Source: Sebastes aleutianus (lineage: Eukaryota > Chordata > Actinopteri > Perciformes > Sebastidae). From it: 64,000 bases of DNA. Made by a program: the position numbers and the translations under genes. This document shows, in pieces, positions 34,500-44,002 of the stretch. Where the stretch lies: assembly GCA_916700875.1 (NCBI GenBank), contig CAKAKS010000289.1, positions 1 through 64,000 on the forward strand. Reading direction: 5' to 3'. Numbering within the stretch: the stretch's first letter is position 1; the number at the start of each line of letters is the position of its first letter. The notes beneath the pieces were generated by a model. It was not told the DNA's origin, made no database searches, and saw only the letters and a program-made list of their open reading frames with translations.

Positions 34500-34505
34500 A
34501 CTCAC
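34500..34505 (-). promoter_or_regulatory. kcnq3: 5' splice donor of kcnq3 exon 1
   Basis: GTGAGT on the minus strand directly follows ...TTCGT. It is a near-consensus donor. Splicing here leaves a phase-2 junction, so the valine codon is completed by exon 2. Without splicing the frame stops at once (TGA at the donor), which supports the exon boundary. Confidence 0.85.
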
Positions 34506-34810
34506 ACGAAGGCGTGGTAGAGCAGCGCCCATCCTCTCGGCCTCTCCAGCGCGTCGTAAAGCAGGTTCTGGATCCTCCTCCTGCGGACGTTATTCCTCTT
34601 GGCCGGCCGGCTGTAGTTCAGGGGGGTTTTGGCCAGCAACCCGATCCCGATGCCCTGAGAGCCCTGAGAGGAGCCCCGCTTCAGGTCCACCCGGCCGGAC
34701 ACCAGCAGCGCGCCATCCTTATCACTTCCATCACCTCCTCCATCAGGAGCTCCGGAGGTCTTCTTCTGCTCCTCAGAGCCGCTAGCGACGGTCCTGGACC
34801 GGAGCCCCAT
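34506..34810 (-). CDS. kcnq3: kcnq3 exon 1 (Kv7.3 potassium channel subunit, N-terminus)
   Basis: First coding exon of KCNQ3, a voltage-gated potassium channel subunit that with KCNQ2/KCNQ5 forms the neuronal M-current at the plasma membrane. The exon gives 101 complete codons plus two bases. Seen: start in an ideal context (ACCACCATGG); KDGALL near residues 31-36; GLLAKTPL near 57-64; RPAKRNN at 68-74; YDALERPRGWALLYHA at 85-100, the cytoplasmic segment leading into S1. The YDALERPRGWALLYHA wording and the LLAKTPL block fit KCNQ3 rather than KCNQ2, 4 or 5, which read YNVLERPRGWAFIYHA there. The frame runs into a GTGAGT donor at 34505-34500, splitting a GT|N valine codon, as expected before S1. 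The S1-S6 core and C-terminus are not in the window. Paralogue choice is from remembered family sequences. Confidence 0.93.
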
Positions 34811-34853
34811 GGTGGTCAGTGCTGGTGGTGGCCCGGTGAGGCCAGCATGCCAT
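34782..34853 (-). CDS. possible upstream ORF overlapping the kcnq3 start
   Basis: On the minus strand an ATG at 34853-34851 opens a 23-codon frame, out of frame with kcnq3, that stops at 34782, inside kcnq3 exon 1. It overlaps the kcnq3 start codon. A second ATG at 34848-34846 opens a 10-codon frame ending at 34816, just before the kcnq3 ATG. Whether these are in the mRNA depends on the transcription start, which I cannot place. If transcribed they could lower kcnq3 translation. Confidence 0.35.
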   Translation of the reverse strand: MACWPHRATTSTDHHGAPVQDRR

Positions 34854-34867
34854 GATCCCCCCCCCCC

Positions 34868-34993
34868 ACTCTCTCTCTCTCCTCAGCACCGGGTCATTTA
34901 AGGATGTGAGGAGGGAGGTGCTCAGCAGGCTGACTGGAACACACAGAGAGAGGAGAGGGAGGGATGGAGAGAGAGAGATGGAGAGAGAGAAGC

Positions 34994-35024
<31 letters not shown>

Positions 35025-35151
35025 CAGAGAGAGAGAGAGAGAGAAACAGAGAGAGGGAGAGAGAGAAACAGAGAGAGAGAAACAGAGAGAGAGAGAGAGA
35101 GAGAGAGAAACAGAGAGAGAGAGAGAGAGAAACAGAGAGAGGGAGAGAGAG

Positions 35152-35229
<78 letters not shown>

Positions 35230-35230
35230 T
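34868..35230. repeat. (GA)n-rich array upstream of kcnq3
   Basis: CT on the plus strand at 34868-34882, then GA with GAAACAGAGA interruptions from about 34925 to 35227; on the kcnq3 strand this is CT-rich DNA 5' of the start codon. It could be 5' UTR or promoter. Ser/Leu and Glu/Arg frames across it are artefacts. Confidence 0.93.
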
Positions 35231-35589
35231 TACATCCTTTATTTTGGATGCACCATCGGCATCTGGTGCGCGTTTGTGCGCACGGATAAGAATTGCGCGT
35301 AAAAACAGCCAAAGAAGCCCCACGCCCTGATTCATAACAACACTATGATCAGCACAAAGTGGGATGAACTCACTACAGAGATCCAGACGCGTTTCAGTCC
35401 TCTGCGAGAGGAACGTTAGAGAATCTACGCGACAAAAACACCTGATTCCTGTCAATCAATCAATCAATCAATCAATCAGCTTAAAATCCAAAAGAGCTCC
35501 ATGCAACACATGCAACACATGCCAACCACCCATCTCCTGCCCAAAACGCGCACAGTGGAGAGACAAAGACCTGGCATCACGCTGCATCC

Positions 35590-35620
<31 letters not shown>

Positions 35621-35837
35621 ACCAGCAGCCAGCAGCCGCGCCGACACCTACCAGCAGCGGGTCCCGTGCATGGCTCGTGTCTCCGGAGCTTCCAGCCTCC
35701 ATCCACCTGCAGAGGAAGAGGAGGAGGAAGAGGCGGAGGAAGAGAAGGCGGCGGAGGAGGAAGAGAAAGAGGAGGAGGAGAATGGAGAGCAGAGATGCTG
35801 CGTGAAGGAGGTCGATACTGAAACTGAAACAGGAGGA
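35231..35837. other. kcnq3 5' flank, small repeats
   Basis: Contains a (CAAT)n run near 35453-35478, a CA microsatellite at 35593-35621 and a GAGGAAGAG-type purine tract at 35710-35790. No TATA box or transcription start could be assigned. Confidence 0.4.
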
Positions 35838-36588
35838 GAGGCAGAGAGAGAGAGAGGGAGATAGAGAGAGAGAGGGAGGGAGATAGAGAGAGGGAGAGAG
35901 AGAGAGGGAGAGAGGGCGGGAGAGAGAGAGGCAGAGAGAGAGGCAGAGAGAGAGAGAGGGAGAGAGAGACAGAGGGAGGGAGAGAGAGGGAGAGGGAGAG
36001 AGAGGGAGAGGGAGAGAGGGATGGAGAGAGAGAGAGGGAGGGAGAGAGAGGCAGAGAGAGAGAGAGAGAGAGGCAGAGAGAGTGAGGGAGCGAGAGAGGG
36101 AGAGATAGGGAGAGAGAGAGGGTGGGAGAGAGAGAGATAAGCAGAGAGACAGAGAGAGAGAGAGAGAGGGAGGGAAAGAGAGAGAGAGAGAGAAAGAGAG
36201 GGAGGGAAAGAGAGAGGGAGGATGGGAGAGAGAGAGGAAGAGAGAGAGAGAGGGAGGGAAAGAGAGAGAGAGAGAGAAAGAGAGGGAGGGAAAGAGAGAG
36301 GGAGAGGGAGAGAGGGATGGAGAGAGGCAGAGAGAGAGAGAGAGAGAGGCAGAGAGAGTGAGGGAGCGAGAGAGGGAGAGATAGGGAGAGAGAGAGGGTG
36401 GGAGAGAGAGATAAGCAGAGAGACAGAGAGAGAGAGAGAGAGGGAGGGAAAGAGAGAGAGAGAGGGAAGGAGAGAGAGAGAGAGAGAGGCAGAGAGAGAG
36501 AGGGAGGGAGGGAGAGAGAGGGAGGAAGAGAGAGAGAGAGAGGCAGAGAGAGAGAGGGAGGAAGAGAGAGAGAGAGAGAGAGAGAGTC
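35838..36588. repeat. (GA)n-rich compound array
   Basis: GAGA interspersed with GGGA, GGCAGAGA and GAAAGAGA words; some longer blocks recur (for example GAGATAAGCAGAGAGACAGA near 36132 and 36409, about 277 bases apart). The longest frame through it (397 codons, minus strand) is Ser/Leu/Pro low complexity and not a gene. Confidence 0.95.
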
Positions 36589-36937
36589 ATATATGCACGT
36601 GTACACGCCTGTTGTTATGTGCATGTGTCTGTTGCAGAGACACATTATGACACGCACGTGCACGTACACACACTGCCAGTGGTGGAGGAAGTACTCCCAT
36701 CAGGAAATACTACACAGTACAAATACTACAAATACTCCTGCAGGCAGTGTTAGGAGAAGTAAAAGTACACAAGTATTAGAAACTAAGTGGAGCCTCAAAG
36801 TATCAGAAGTAATATTACTGATGATTCAGACACCTGTAGGCAGCATGTTAACCCTTTAACCTTCTACAGCTTCAGTTAGAGGCAGTGAAGGTAGAAATAT
36901 CACAAGAGACTAAAGAATCCTCCAAGAAGGTTAAATA

Positions 36938-36992
36938 ACTTGACCTCTGACCTCCAGATATGGATGAAAATGGGTTCTATGGGAACCCACAT
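36938..36992 (-). mobile_element. family A scrap
   Basis: TTGACCTCTGACCTCCAGAT and GGGTTCTATGGGAACCCA, a 55-base piece of family A. Confidence 0.65.
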
Positions 36993-36995
36993 CAG

Positions 36996-37735
36996 ATAAA
37001 ATAAGATAAGAACACAAGATAAGATAAGAAAAGTAACTGTATTAATCCTGAAGGAAATTCTTTTGCCAGTTTGCACACAATCACGACAAAATAAGAATAA
37101 AATACACAACAGAGTAATAAATATAAAGTGTATAAGACGTAATAATAACACCAGCAGTGTAAAATAGAATAACAATAAAAGTAAAATAAATTTAGTCAAA
37201 TAAATAAACTAAGATAAAATAAAAGTAAAAAATAAGAATAAAAACGACAGTAAAATATCAAGTTTATAAGACGTTATATTAACGCCAGTGGAAAATAGAA
37301 CAACAATAAAAGTAAAATAAATTTAGTAAAATAAGTTAACTAAGAGAGGAATTTAAATTACAAAATAAAAATAGAAAAAGGAGTAAAAATAAAGTGTATA
37401 AGACATTATATTAACACCAGTACCTGACAGAATAACAATAACAGTAAGATAAATTTAGTTAAATTACTAAACTAAGATAAAAAGATTTAATTTACATCAT
37501 AAGAATAAAAACACAACAGAGTAATAAATATAAAGTGTATAAGACGTTATATTAACACTAGTGCAAAATAGAATAACAATAAAAGTAAAATAAATTTAAT
37601 AAAATAAGTAAATTAAGAGAAAAATTTAAATTAAAACATGAGAATAGAAACAAGAGTAGTAAATATAAAGTGTATAAGAAGTTATTTACCTAATAGAACA
37701 ACAATACAAGGAAGATACATTTAGTAAAATTGCTG
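36996..37735. repeat. AT-rich diverged tandem repeat, about 135-bp period
   Basis: Opens with AAGATAAGATAAG and TATTAATCCTGAAGGAAATT, a motif often seen at fish repeat ends. Then five diverged units marked by AAAGTGTATAAGACGT or close variants (near 37125, 37262, 37391, 37533, 37666), spaced 129-142 bases, each with ACAATAAAAGTAAAATAAAT. Confidence 0.7.
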
Positions 37736-38103
37736 CAGTGGATTAATGTGAAATTCAGACACTATTATATTTAAAATTTAATCTAATCTGTTTCATCAAA
37801 GAGCAGAAACACATCTGGATTAAATTAAAATCCGATCAGTAGAATGATATAAACCTGTTGTTTACATTCACACATTAAAGGTGAATAATGAATAATAAAC
37901 CTGCTGAATGTTTCTGTTGTAACACCGACACCAGCGTGAAAACAGTAAATTATTCAGTTTAAATTAAAATGCTGAACTCATTAAAACATTAATTAAACTT
38001 CACGACAACCAGAAACAGTTTATTAAACATATAACCTGTGATTTAAGACGCTGTTTGGAGTTTAACATGTAAAAGTTTCCCCAAACCGGAAACACCCTCA
38101 CAC
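37736..38103. other. no recognised feature
   Basis: AT-rich, unique-looking sequence before the inverted pair. Confidence 0.35.
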
Positions 38104-39149
38104 GGGCTGCATCCCAAAGCTCTTAATTGCATCCCTGTTTCCCTCACTTGCGTCTTTTCCTTGCGTCTTAGTCCCTCCCACCAGGGAAGCATGGAGAGAC
38201 GCAAGGAAACCATGCGAGGAGAGAGGAAAGAGGAAATACGATTTAAGAGACATGAGACGGTCGTTTCCTCTGAAGCGTCACGTGAAGCGACGTCCGTTTC
38301 TGATGACAGCAGCAGCTGATCACATCTGGATCAGCTGTCAGTCGGCTTTAACAGCTGTTTATGTCTGAACTGTACTAATACTAATAAAGACAAGTGCAAG
38401 CTGCAGTCTGTATTTCTGCTCTGGACTGCTTAGAGGCCCAGGAACCATCTCTACTGGCACAATAACTTTATATTATTTATTCATTATTAGAGTCTGTAGT
38501 TATTGATATTCTGATTGTGAGTTAATTATTTCATAACCCAGAATATGACTACGGTGTTTTTTGAACACTGGACATTATTTATTAGGCTAAAGGGAAAATG
38601 TAAATGATGTAACTCATATCAAACCCGACGTTCAGGAATGATCAGCCTCATGTGACTGAATGGAAATGAGGATAAATGATGTAAAAGGTGTTTGTTGCTG
38701 ACAGACAGACTCTCCTTCTCTCTCTGACTTTAATAGTATCATTAATAAAAGTTAACGGGGGAAATAACAGATCATGAAAAGACAAATCATTCTAAAAAAT
38801 GCAGAAAGTTATTCTAAGTCAGTTTGTCAGGTTTTATAAACCCCTCTCAGTGTCAGGCTGCTTCACTGACGGTGTGAGAAGCAGAGATACTGCAGGTCCT
38901 TCTGCTGCTGCTCAGAGCTTCAACTAACACAGATTATAACTAGATGGTGAATCAGAAGACAACTAAACTATAAAACGTTTAATCTGTGATCTGTTTTCAC
39001 TCCGGTATGAAACTCAGTGATGTTGAGAGGTAAAGTTATCAGATCAGTCTGATCGGCAGCAGCGTCCAATCAGTGACTGATATCCAATAAGGGGGCGTGT
39101 CGGTCGGTAAAAGACTTCCGTGCAGGATACACTGGTGTATCCTCGCTCA

Positions 39150-39225
39150 TCGCTCCTCGATCCTCGCTCCTCGATCCTCGCTCCTCGATCCTCGCTCCTC
39201 GATCCTCGCTCCTCGCTCCTCGATG
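39150..39225. repeat. CTCCTCGATC tandem in left arm
   Basis: Direct repeats of CTCCTCGATCCTCG, with more units than the matching GAGGATCGAGGATCGAGG at about 39474-39498 in the right arm. Confidence 0.85.
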
Positions 39226-39565
39226 CACAAATAAGAGCTTTGGGACGGTCTTCAAGATGGCGCACCAGAACAACTTCCGGTTCAAGCGAGGATCGAGGAG
39301 CGAGGAAACGAAAATTAAGAGCTTTGGGACGCACCCCTGGCAACAGAGGGACATCTGGGGTACGTTCCAAAGCTCTTAATTTTCGTTTCCTCGCTCCTCG
39401 ATCCTCGCTTGAACCGGAAGTTGTTCTGGTGCGCCATTTTGAAGACCGTTCCAAAGCCCTTATTTGTGCATCGAGGATCGAGGATCGAGGATCGAGGAGG
39501 CTTGCCGGAGGAGCTATGAGCGAGGATACACCAGTGTATCCTGCACGGAAGTCTTTTACCGACCG

Positions 39566-39667
39566 ACACGCCCCCTTATTGGATATCAGTCACTGATTGG
39601 ACGCTGCTGCTGATAGACACGCCCCCTTATTGGATATCAGTCACTGATTGGACGCTGCTGCTGATCA
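39566..39667 (+). repeat. 51-bp direct duplication in right arm
   Basis: ACACGCCCCCTTATTGGATA and ATCAGTCACTGATTGGACGC appear twice in tandem here; the left arm has one copy near 39050-39100. The duplication therefore happened after the arms separated. Confidence 0.9.
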
Positions 39668-40609
39668 GACTGATCTGATAACTTTACCTCTCAACATCAC
39701 TGAGTTTCATACCAGAGTGAAAACAGATCACAGATTAAACGTTTTATAGTTTAGTTGTCTTCTGATTCACTATCTAGTTCAAATCTGTGTTAACTGAAGC
39801 TCTGAGCAGCAGCAGAAGGACCTGAAGTATCTCTCCTTCACACACCGTCAGTGAAGCAGCCCGACAATCAGAGGGGTTTATAAAACTTGACAAACTGACT
39901 TAAAATAACTTTCCGCATTTTTTAGAATGATTTTTCTTTTCATGATCTGTTATTTCCCCTGTTAACTTTTATTAATGAAACTATTAAAGTCAGAGAGAGA
40001 AGGAGAGTCTGTCTGTCAGCAACAAACACCTTTTACATCATTTATCCTCATTTCAGTCACATGAGGCTGATCATTCCTGAACGTCTGGTTTGATATGAAT
40101 TACATCATTTACATTTTCCCTTTAGCCTAATAAATAATGTCCAGTGTTCAAAAAACACCGTAGTCATATTCTGGGTTATGAAATAATTAACTCACAATCA
40201 GAATATCAATAACTACAGACGCTAATAATGAATAAATAATATAAAGTTATTGTGCCAGTAGAGATGGTTCCTGGGCCTCTAAGCAGTCCACAGTAGAAAT
40301 ACAGGCTGCAGCTTGCACTTGTCTTTATTAGTATTAGTACAGTTCAGACACAAACAGCTGTTAAAGCTGACCGACAGCTGATCCAGATGTGATCAGCTGC
40401 TGCTGTCATCAGAAACGGACGTCGCTTCACGTGACGCTTCAGAGGAAACGACCGTCCCATGTCGCTTAAATCGTATTTCCTCGTTTCCTCTCTCCTCGCA
40501 TGGTTTCCTTGCGTCTCTCCATGCTTCCCTGGTGGGAGGGACTAAGACGCAAGGAAAAGACGCAAGTGAGGGAAACAGGGATGCAATTAAGAGCTTTGGG
40601 ATGTAGCCC

Positions 40610-41198
40610 CAGTGACACCAAACAGGAACACAGGAAGTGACATCATCAATAGGGTGAAAGGTCATTAAGTGAAAATAAAATAAAAGCTCAGAGACACTGA
40701 ATAATAATGACAAAATGTCAACAACTAAAAGAGAGATTTTTGGTCAAATATTGTATAATTCGTCAAATTTAATATCAGTGTTGAACATCACAGAAACAGG
40801 TTTAAAATAACATGATAACAATAATAATGAAAATAACAATACACATTATTTATACAGCACCTTTCATACATTAAATGAAGCTAAAAGTGCTTTATAAAAT
40901 AACAAAAATTAAAGAGCAGACAACTTAAAAGATACTTAAAATATTAAAATATGTTTTAAAAGAGGAGGAAGGAAAAAATAAACAATTAAAATATACAATT
41001 AAATTGAACAATAATAATAATAATAATAATAAAATGTTTATCTTAAAGCATCAGACATTATGTTCCAATAATATGATACAATAATACTAATAATACAAAT
41101 ATTTTTTAAATAAATAAATAATCAATTAAAAATAAGTAATAGTACTAATAAATTAATATTATTATAAAATACCTAAATAAATTATTATTATTATTATT

Positions 41199-41233
<35 letters not shown>

Positions 41234-41261
41234 ATAATTTCATAATATAATACAACTTTCT
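40610..41261. repeat. AT-rich stretch with (AAT)n
   Basis: Includes TATTTATACAGCACCTTTCA and GCTAAAAGTGCTTTATAAAA, words common in a fish dispersed repeat, and AAT/ATT trinucleotide tracts near 41010-41035 and 41186-41230. The latter is ATT followed by AAT, a perfect small palindrome. Confidence 0.55.
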
Positions 41262-41445
41262 GAAAAGGACCATTCTGCCCAACATGTACTTTTACTTCAA
41301 TACTTTAAGTATATTTAGCTGTTTTAATAATTTTGTACTTAAGTAAAATCTTGAATGCAGGATTTTGACTTGTAACAGAGTATTCTTCCAGAGCAGTATT
41401 GCAACTTTAACTTCAGTCAAATATATTTACGAGTACCTTTTTAAA

Positions 41446-42219
41446 CTTTTTAAATGTTGAAAAAAAATATTAAAAGTTTTTTTCAAAAATTTGATTAAAA
41501 TGCCAGCCTGAAACATTCTGATGATTTGGTGTGACAGTGATGAAATACAGATGTTATTGTTATATATATTGTTATTATTGTTATATATATTATAAAGTAC
41601 AATAACAACACTGTAATGTAGATTACTACAAACACACACACCTGTACTGTGAAGCTCTGCCTCATGGCTCTGCTGAGTGAAATCTGAGATATTCTGGTCT
41701 GTGAATCATCGACACAGTGAAGCTGCTGACTTTCACTTTATGAGGTTTTTACCTTTAAAAAGGTACAAAAAACTAAAACATTAGTTGGTTAATTCTTTTC
41801 AGCAGCGTCTCTGAGGCTCATTTGAAAGCAGGCAGGTGTCGGCGCTGAATATCAATGAGAGTAAACCCCACACAGGTAACAGAGAGGACTCACCTCACAG
41901 GAAGCCACAGAGTCTGGAGCGGTTAACTGCTACATATAAAGTCACCGGCATGTTTGGTTAAAAATGAAAATAGTCGGAAAATAAATTAAAAAAAATAAAC
42001 TAAACAGTAAGGGATTCTTTGCAAATTTGAGTAATTTCATTTTTAGGATTTTTTTTCCTCTAAATTAAATTAATTATAACTAGATATATTATCATTTATG
42101 AACTTTACTGAAAGATGAAATTAATTAATAAATTGTCAAAACATTTCTTCACAATTTTCTATCAATATCAAACTATTTAATCGATAATTCACAGTGCATG
42201 TGTTGCCACGGTTACAGCG
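41446..42219. other. no recognised feature
   Basis: AT-rich sequence with short TTATATATAT words near 41560-41595. No exon recognised. Confidence 0.35.
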
Positions 42220-42614
42220 TCCCAACAGGTAACAACAGCTGTCAGTGTGTCAGTGTGCTGACTTGACTATGACTTGCCCCAAACTGCATGTGATCATCAT
42301 AAAGTGGGCATGTCTGTAAAGGGGAGACTCGTTGGTACCCATAGAACCCATTTACATTCACTGATCTGGAGGTCAGAGGTCAAGGGACCCCTTTGAAAAT
42401 GGACATGACAGTTTTTCCTTGCCAAAACGTAGCGTAAGTTTGAAGCGTCATTCAACGTCTTAAGCTTCGAGCTAGTATGACATGGTTGGTACCGATGGAT
42501 TCATTAGATTTTATAGTTTCATATGATACCAGTATCTTACAACCTACAAATTGCAAGTTGCGTTAATGTGTTAAAGAAATTAGTGGCGTTAAAATTCATT
42601 TGCATTAACGCGTT
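42220..42614 (+). mobile_element. family A, 3' two thirds
   Basis: From CCAACAGGTAACAACAGCTG through AAAGTGGGCATGTCTG and GGTCAGAGGTCAAGGGACCC to GCATTAACGCG. The last CAGCCCT is missing. Confidence 0.78.
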
Positions 42615-43649
42615 GGCGTTTAGCCTTTCAAAAACAACACCTTCACTGCGGTCAAACAACTGTTTGCTCTCCTGCGACGAGTTATATTCATTAAAGAAAG
42701 TTGATTTATTAAAAAAAGACTGATCTAATAACTGAATGACTTTACTCAAATGAAGGATTTAGTTTGAGAATCTGTAAATTCTTTAAGGACAGAAGGTCGG
42801 GGACCTCTGATCTCTCTGATCACAGGACACACTGACAGCTTTAACAGGATTTGCAGAACAGAACAGAGCAATCTTAAAATAGATTGATGGCGTGTCTCCG
42901 CGGCCTTTAGTATTTCTACTTAATCGTCGCGGGTCGGAGGATTTGACTAATTATCTGGATGAAAAACGGGCAGAAGGAGTCTGTAATTGAAAAAGCAATA
43001 ATTTGACTCCAGCTGTCTGCTGCTCTGCTTCACAGCAGCTCTGACACACGCTTCACATTCACCGAGCTGCTGCTTAACGGTTTCTAATAAAATGGATCTT
43101 TCTGCTAACGAGTTTTCTTCTTTTTAAGCTTCCAACTCCATTAAATCTCCTCATGAACTTTAAACTTTAAACAAGCTGTTAGTGATTAGTGTCCAAGACA
43201 TGCTGATCGATTGGACAATTAGTTTGTTCATGTCTTTTCGTTTTAAATTTGATTGTTTAGGGGGCATTTCACTTCCTGTAGTAGGACCACAAGACTCGAC
43301 TCTAGTACTTTTTACTGCAGTAAAGGCTGTGAGTACTTCCTCCATCTCTGCAGGACACAGACAGCGTGAGGTGTTCTGGCTGGAGTAGATTGATAGAGCT
43401 CGGCTGAACACTTCATAGCGCTCCGTGTGTCGATACGTGGGTATAAAGTGATCGGTGATGGACGAGGCTGCGATCGATACTCGTGTCCGTGAATGGAACA
43501 GAATTCATCATCCGTGATGTGATTTTACTGACCGATCCGTCCTGCAGGCAGCCGGACTGCTGCTGCTGAGACCGGACAACACGTCCTCACTCTCAACTCG
43601 TCAGATACCGACGCTTTGTCGGTCATCACAGACCGACGCACGGCGTTCC
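42615..43649. other. no recognised feature
   Basis: Unique-looking. 42890-43080 could be conserved non-coding DNA but this cannot be tested from one sequence. Confidence 0.35.
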
Positions 43650-43830
43650 CCTCTAGTCTAGCGTTACTTTTGGACGGACCTCAATATACGCTCGTTACAT
43701 GCATAGTGTCCTTTCAAAATAAACTTCTGTTTTCAAAGGAAGTTAGGTTTAGGCAACACAACTACTTAGTTAAGGTTTGGAAACGGTCGTGGTCGACGTT
43801 AACTTCACTGACCAGCGACTCACATAAAGT
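43650..43830 (+). repeat. dispersed fish repeat with TTAGGTTTAGGCAAC
   Basis: TCTAGCGTTACTTTTGGACG, CAATATACGCTCGTTACATG, GTGTCCTTTCAAAATAAACT and GTTAGGTTTAGGCAACACAA are words of a widely scattered fish repeat that I recognise from memory. It may extend upstream. The TTAGGTTTAGG is not telomeric DNA. Confidence 0.55.
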
Positions 43831-44002
43831 ATATAGAAGTATATATACTGTATATACGTATAAAGAGCAGTGAACGGTGCGTAGGGAGGTGGTCGGGTGG
43901 ATGGGTCCAAAAACATCAGACTTTCACCTACAGACCGCTGTCCCAAGTTAAAGATGATTTATTTGTCACGTAACTTCCGTACTTAAGTTACGCCACTTCC
44001 AG

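Larger units (their letters stand above)
1..34505 (-). other. kcnq3: probable kcnq3 intron 1 (partial)
   Basis: The region downstream of the kcnq3 exon 1 donor. KCNQ3 has a very large first intron in mammals, and I recognised no S1-S6, pore (GYGD) or C-terminal exon in either strand here, so all 34.5 kb is best read as intron 1. It is filled with the repeats listed separately. Short exons (exon 2 is near 90 bp in mammals) could be missed by eye. Confidence 0.6.
38104..40609. mobile_element. 2.5-kb inverted pair of a TIR element
   Basis: Left arm 38104-39331 and right arm 39363-40609 are near-perfect inverse copies around a 31-base centre. Outer ends: GGGCTGCATCCCAAAGCTCT and its inverse with one change. 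Inner ends carry the same motif (AAGAGCTTTGGGACG and CGTTCCAAAGCTCTTAA), so each arm looks like one 1.2-kb element with its own inverted ends. The arms differ by scattered substitutions and copy-number changes, arguing against a simple assembly mirror. Frames across it on both strands are mirror images, not genes. Superfamily and target duplication unclear. Confidence 0.85.
36674..41445. mobile_element. possible CAGTGGTGGA-type element split by nested insertions
   Basis: 36674-36830 begins CCAGTGGTGGAGGAAGTACT and contains GAAGTAAAAGTACACAAGTA; 41262-41445 contains CATGTACTTTTACTTCAATA, TTGTACTTAAGTAAAATCTT and TTGACTTGTAACAGAGTATT. These look like the two halves of a well-known fish hAT-like element rich in AAGTACTTT words. 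The 4.4 kb between them holds other repeats, including the inverted pair. The final CCACCACTG end is not seen, so this is an inference. Confidence 0.45.

Noticed and set aside
34417..34855. Plus-strand ORFs of 119-122 codons over kcnq3 exon 1
   Set aside because: They are the antisense shadow of the GC-rich exon, which itself matches KCNQ3 on the minus strand.
35476..36669. 397-codon Ser/Leu/Pro ORF and other long frames through the GA arrays
   Set aside because: All frames of a GA/CT repeat stay open. The products are low complexity on both strands (Arg/Glu on the other).
39044..39596. Paired ORFs with similar sequence on both strands
   Set aside because: They are mirror images produced by the inverted transposon pair at 38104-40609.
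43741..43765. Interstitial telomere (TTAGGTTTAGG)
   Set aside because: Only two imperfect TTAGG-type words are present, and they belong to a dispersed repeat motif, not to TTAGGG tandem DNA.
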